From contig CAMCJM010000012.1 of assembly GCA_945874835.1 (NCBI GenBank), positions 1 through 33,424 of the forward strand: a stretch of DNA of 33,424 bases. The letters run 5' to 3'. Positions 33,278-33,424 of the stretch are shown here, in pieces. The position numbers and the translations under genes are program-made. The stretch is from Pseudomonas synxantha. GTDB taxonomy: Bacteria > Pseudomonadota > Gammaproteobacteria > Pseudomonadales > Pseudomonadaceae. Positions within the stretch are counted from its first letter, which is position 1; each line of letters opens with the position of its first letter. The notes under the pieces were generated by a model. That model searched no databases. It saw only the letters and a list, made by a program, of their open reading frames with translations, and had not been told where the DNA came from.

Positions 33278-33424
33278 TGTCAATCAGCATCCAAAACTTT
33301 CCAGGCAACAGCGTCCAAAAGTTTCCAGTTGCTCAGGTGCTTTTCACCGCCTTTTTGCGTTGCTTGAAGCGGAATGAGTCGTTGCCGGTTTCGAGGATGT
33401 CGCAGTGGTGAGTGATGCGGTCGA
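33278..33424 (-). mobile_element. IS21-family insertion sequence, right end (cut by window edge)
   Basis: The element begins TGTCAATCAGCATCCAAAAC, followed by two tandem-like end repeats, CATCCAAAACTTTCCAG (33288-33304) and CGTCCAAAAGTTTCCAG (33312-33328). Multiple terminal repeats of this kind are typical transposase-binding sites of IS21 elements. The istB tail lies just inside. Confidence 0.8.
33333..33424 (-). CDS. istB: IS21 helper ATPase IstB, C-terminal fragment
   Basis: Read from the window edge on the minus strand: DRITHHCDILETGNDSFRFK and a basic tail QRKKAVKST, stop at 33333-33335. The (L)DR(I/L)THHC.ILETGN.S(F/Y)RF motif is the conserved end of IstB, the AAA+ ATPase that assists the IstA transposase. 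The AAA+ core lies beyond the window. Confidence 0.88.
   Translation of the reverse strand, partial: DRITHHCDILETGNDSFRFKQRKKAVKST

Noticed and set aside
1-33424. CRISPR array, tRNA or rRNA genes, prophage
   Set aside because: No regularly spaced repeats, cloverleaf-like segments, rRNA sequence or phage structural genes were seen on reading.

Overview
The window reads as a draft-contig piece of a Pseudomonas-type gammaproteobacterial chromosome (GC-rich, about 60% by eye). The evidence is housekeeping genes with Pseudomonas-like sequence: aroC, prmB, folE, a malate:quinone oxidoreductase, a CrbS/MxtR-type sensor kinase, a COG3650 lipoprotein and a COG2509 flavoprotein. REP-like intergenic palindromes support this. 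Both ends fall inside insertion sequences: the start of an IS1182-type transposase at base 1 and the end of an IS21-family istB at base 33424. That is typical of a contig broken at repeats.

Region by region. (A) 1-2590 is an accessory block next to the IS: a DUF2975 membrane protein, a small XRE regulator with a palindromic operator, a secreted HEXXH metallopeptidase-like protein and the tail of an MFS transporter. It ends abruptly inside two truncated genes, the MFS tail and a headless GNAT. (B) 3.0-6.5 kb holds a lipoprotein, a stand-alone GAPDH and a COG2509 oxidoreductase. (C) 6.8-10.0 kb is a three-gene minus-strand operon of circularly permuted ATP-grasp, alpha-E and transglutaminase-like proteins, a widespread but poorly understood peptide-modification cassette. 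(D) 10.4-11.6 kb has a class I glutamine amidotransferase and an RraB-domain protein. (E) 11.9-16.2 kb is a Baeyer-Villiger-type monooxygenase / esterase / SDR operon with a divergent AraC regulator. This looks like an alcohol to ketone to ester to acid route, but the esterase and SDR are both frameshifted at poly-C/G tracts. (F) 16.4-20.2 kb has a histidine phosphatase, a PLDc_N miniprotein, an acireductone-dioxygenase paralogue that has lost metal ligands, an MFS carrier and aroC. (G) 20.3-23.6 kb has an alpha/beta hydrolase, a tail-anchored coiled-coil protein, an AraC regulator and a GNAT. (H) 23.8-27.3 kb is a CrbS-like transporter/sensor kinase fusion interrupted by one in-frame TGA. (I) 27.3-32.9 kb has prmB, a 42-residue membrane protein, an isochorismatase-like hydrolase with Ser at the nucleophile position, a two-TM protein, an Smr protein, folE and a lipoprotein-type mqo. 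(J) 33.1 kb to the end is a restriction-subunit-like remnant cut by an IS21 element.

Six genes are broken. Five breaks are single frameshifts, four of them at C/G homopolymers and the fifth (the metallopeptidase) most simply at one. This pattern fits sequencing error as well as real decay. The CrbS stop is a simple TGG-to-TGA type change. No rRNA, tRNA or CRISPR array was seen. The strongest candidates for little-described biology are the ATP-grasp/alpha-E/transglutaminase operon, the ligand-less ARD paralogue, the Ser-substituted isochorismatase-like protein, the lipobox-bearing Mqo and the 42-residue protein.
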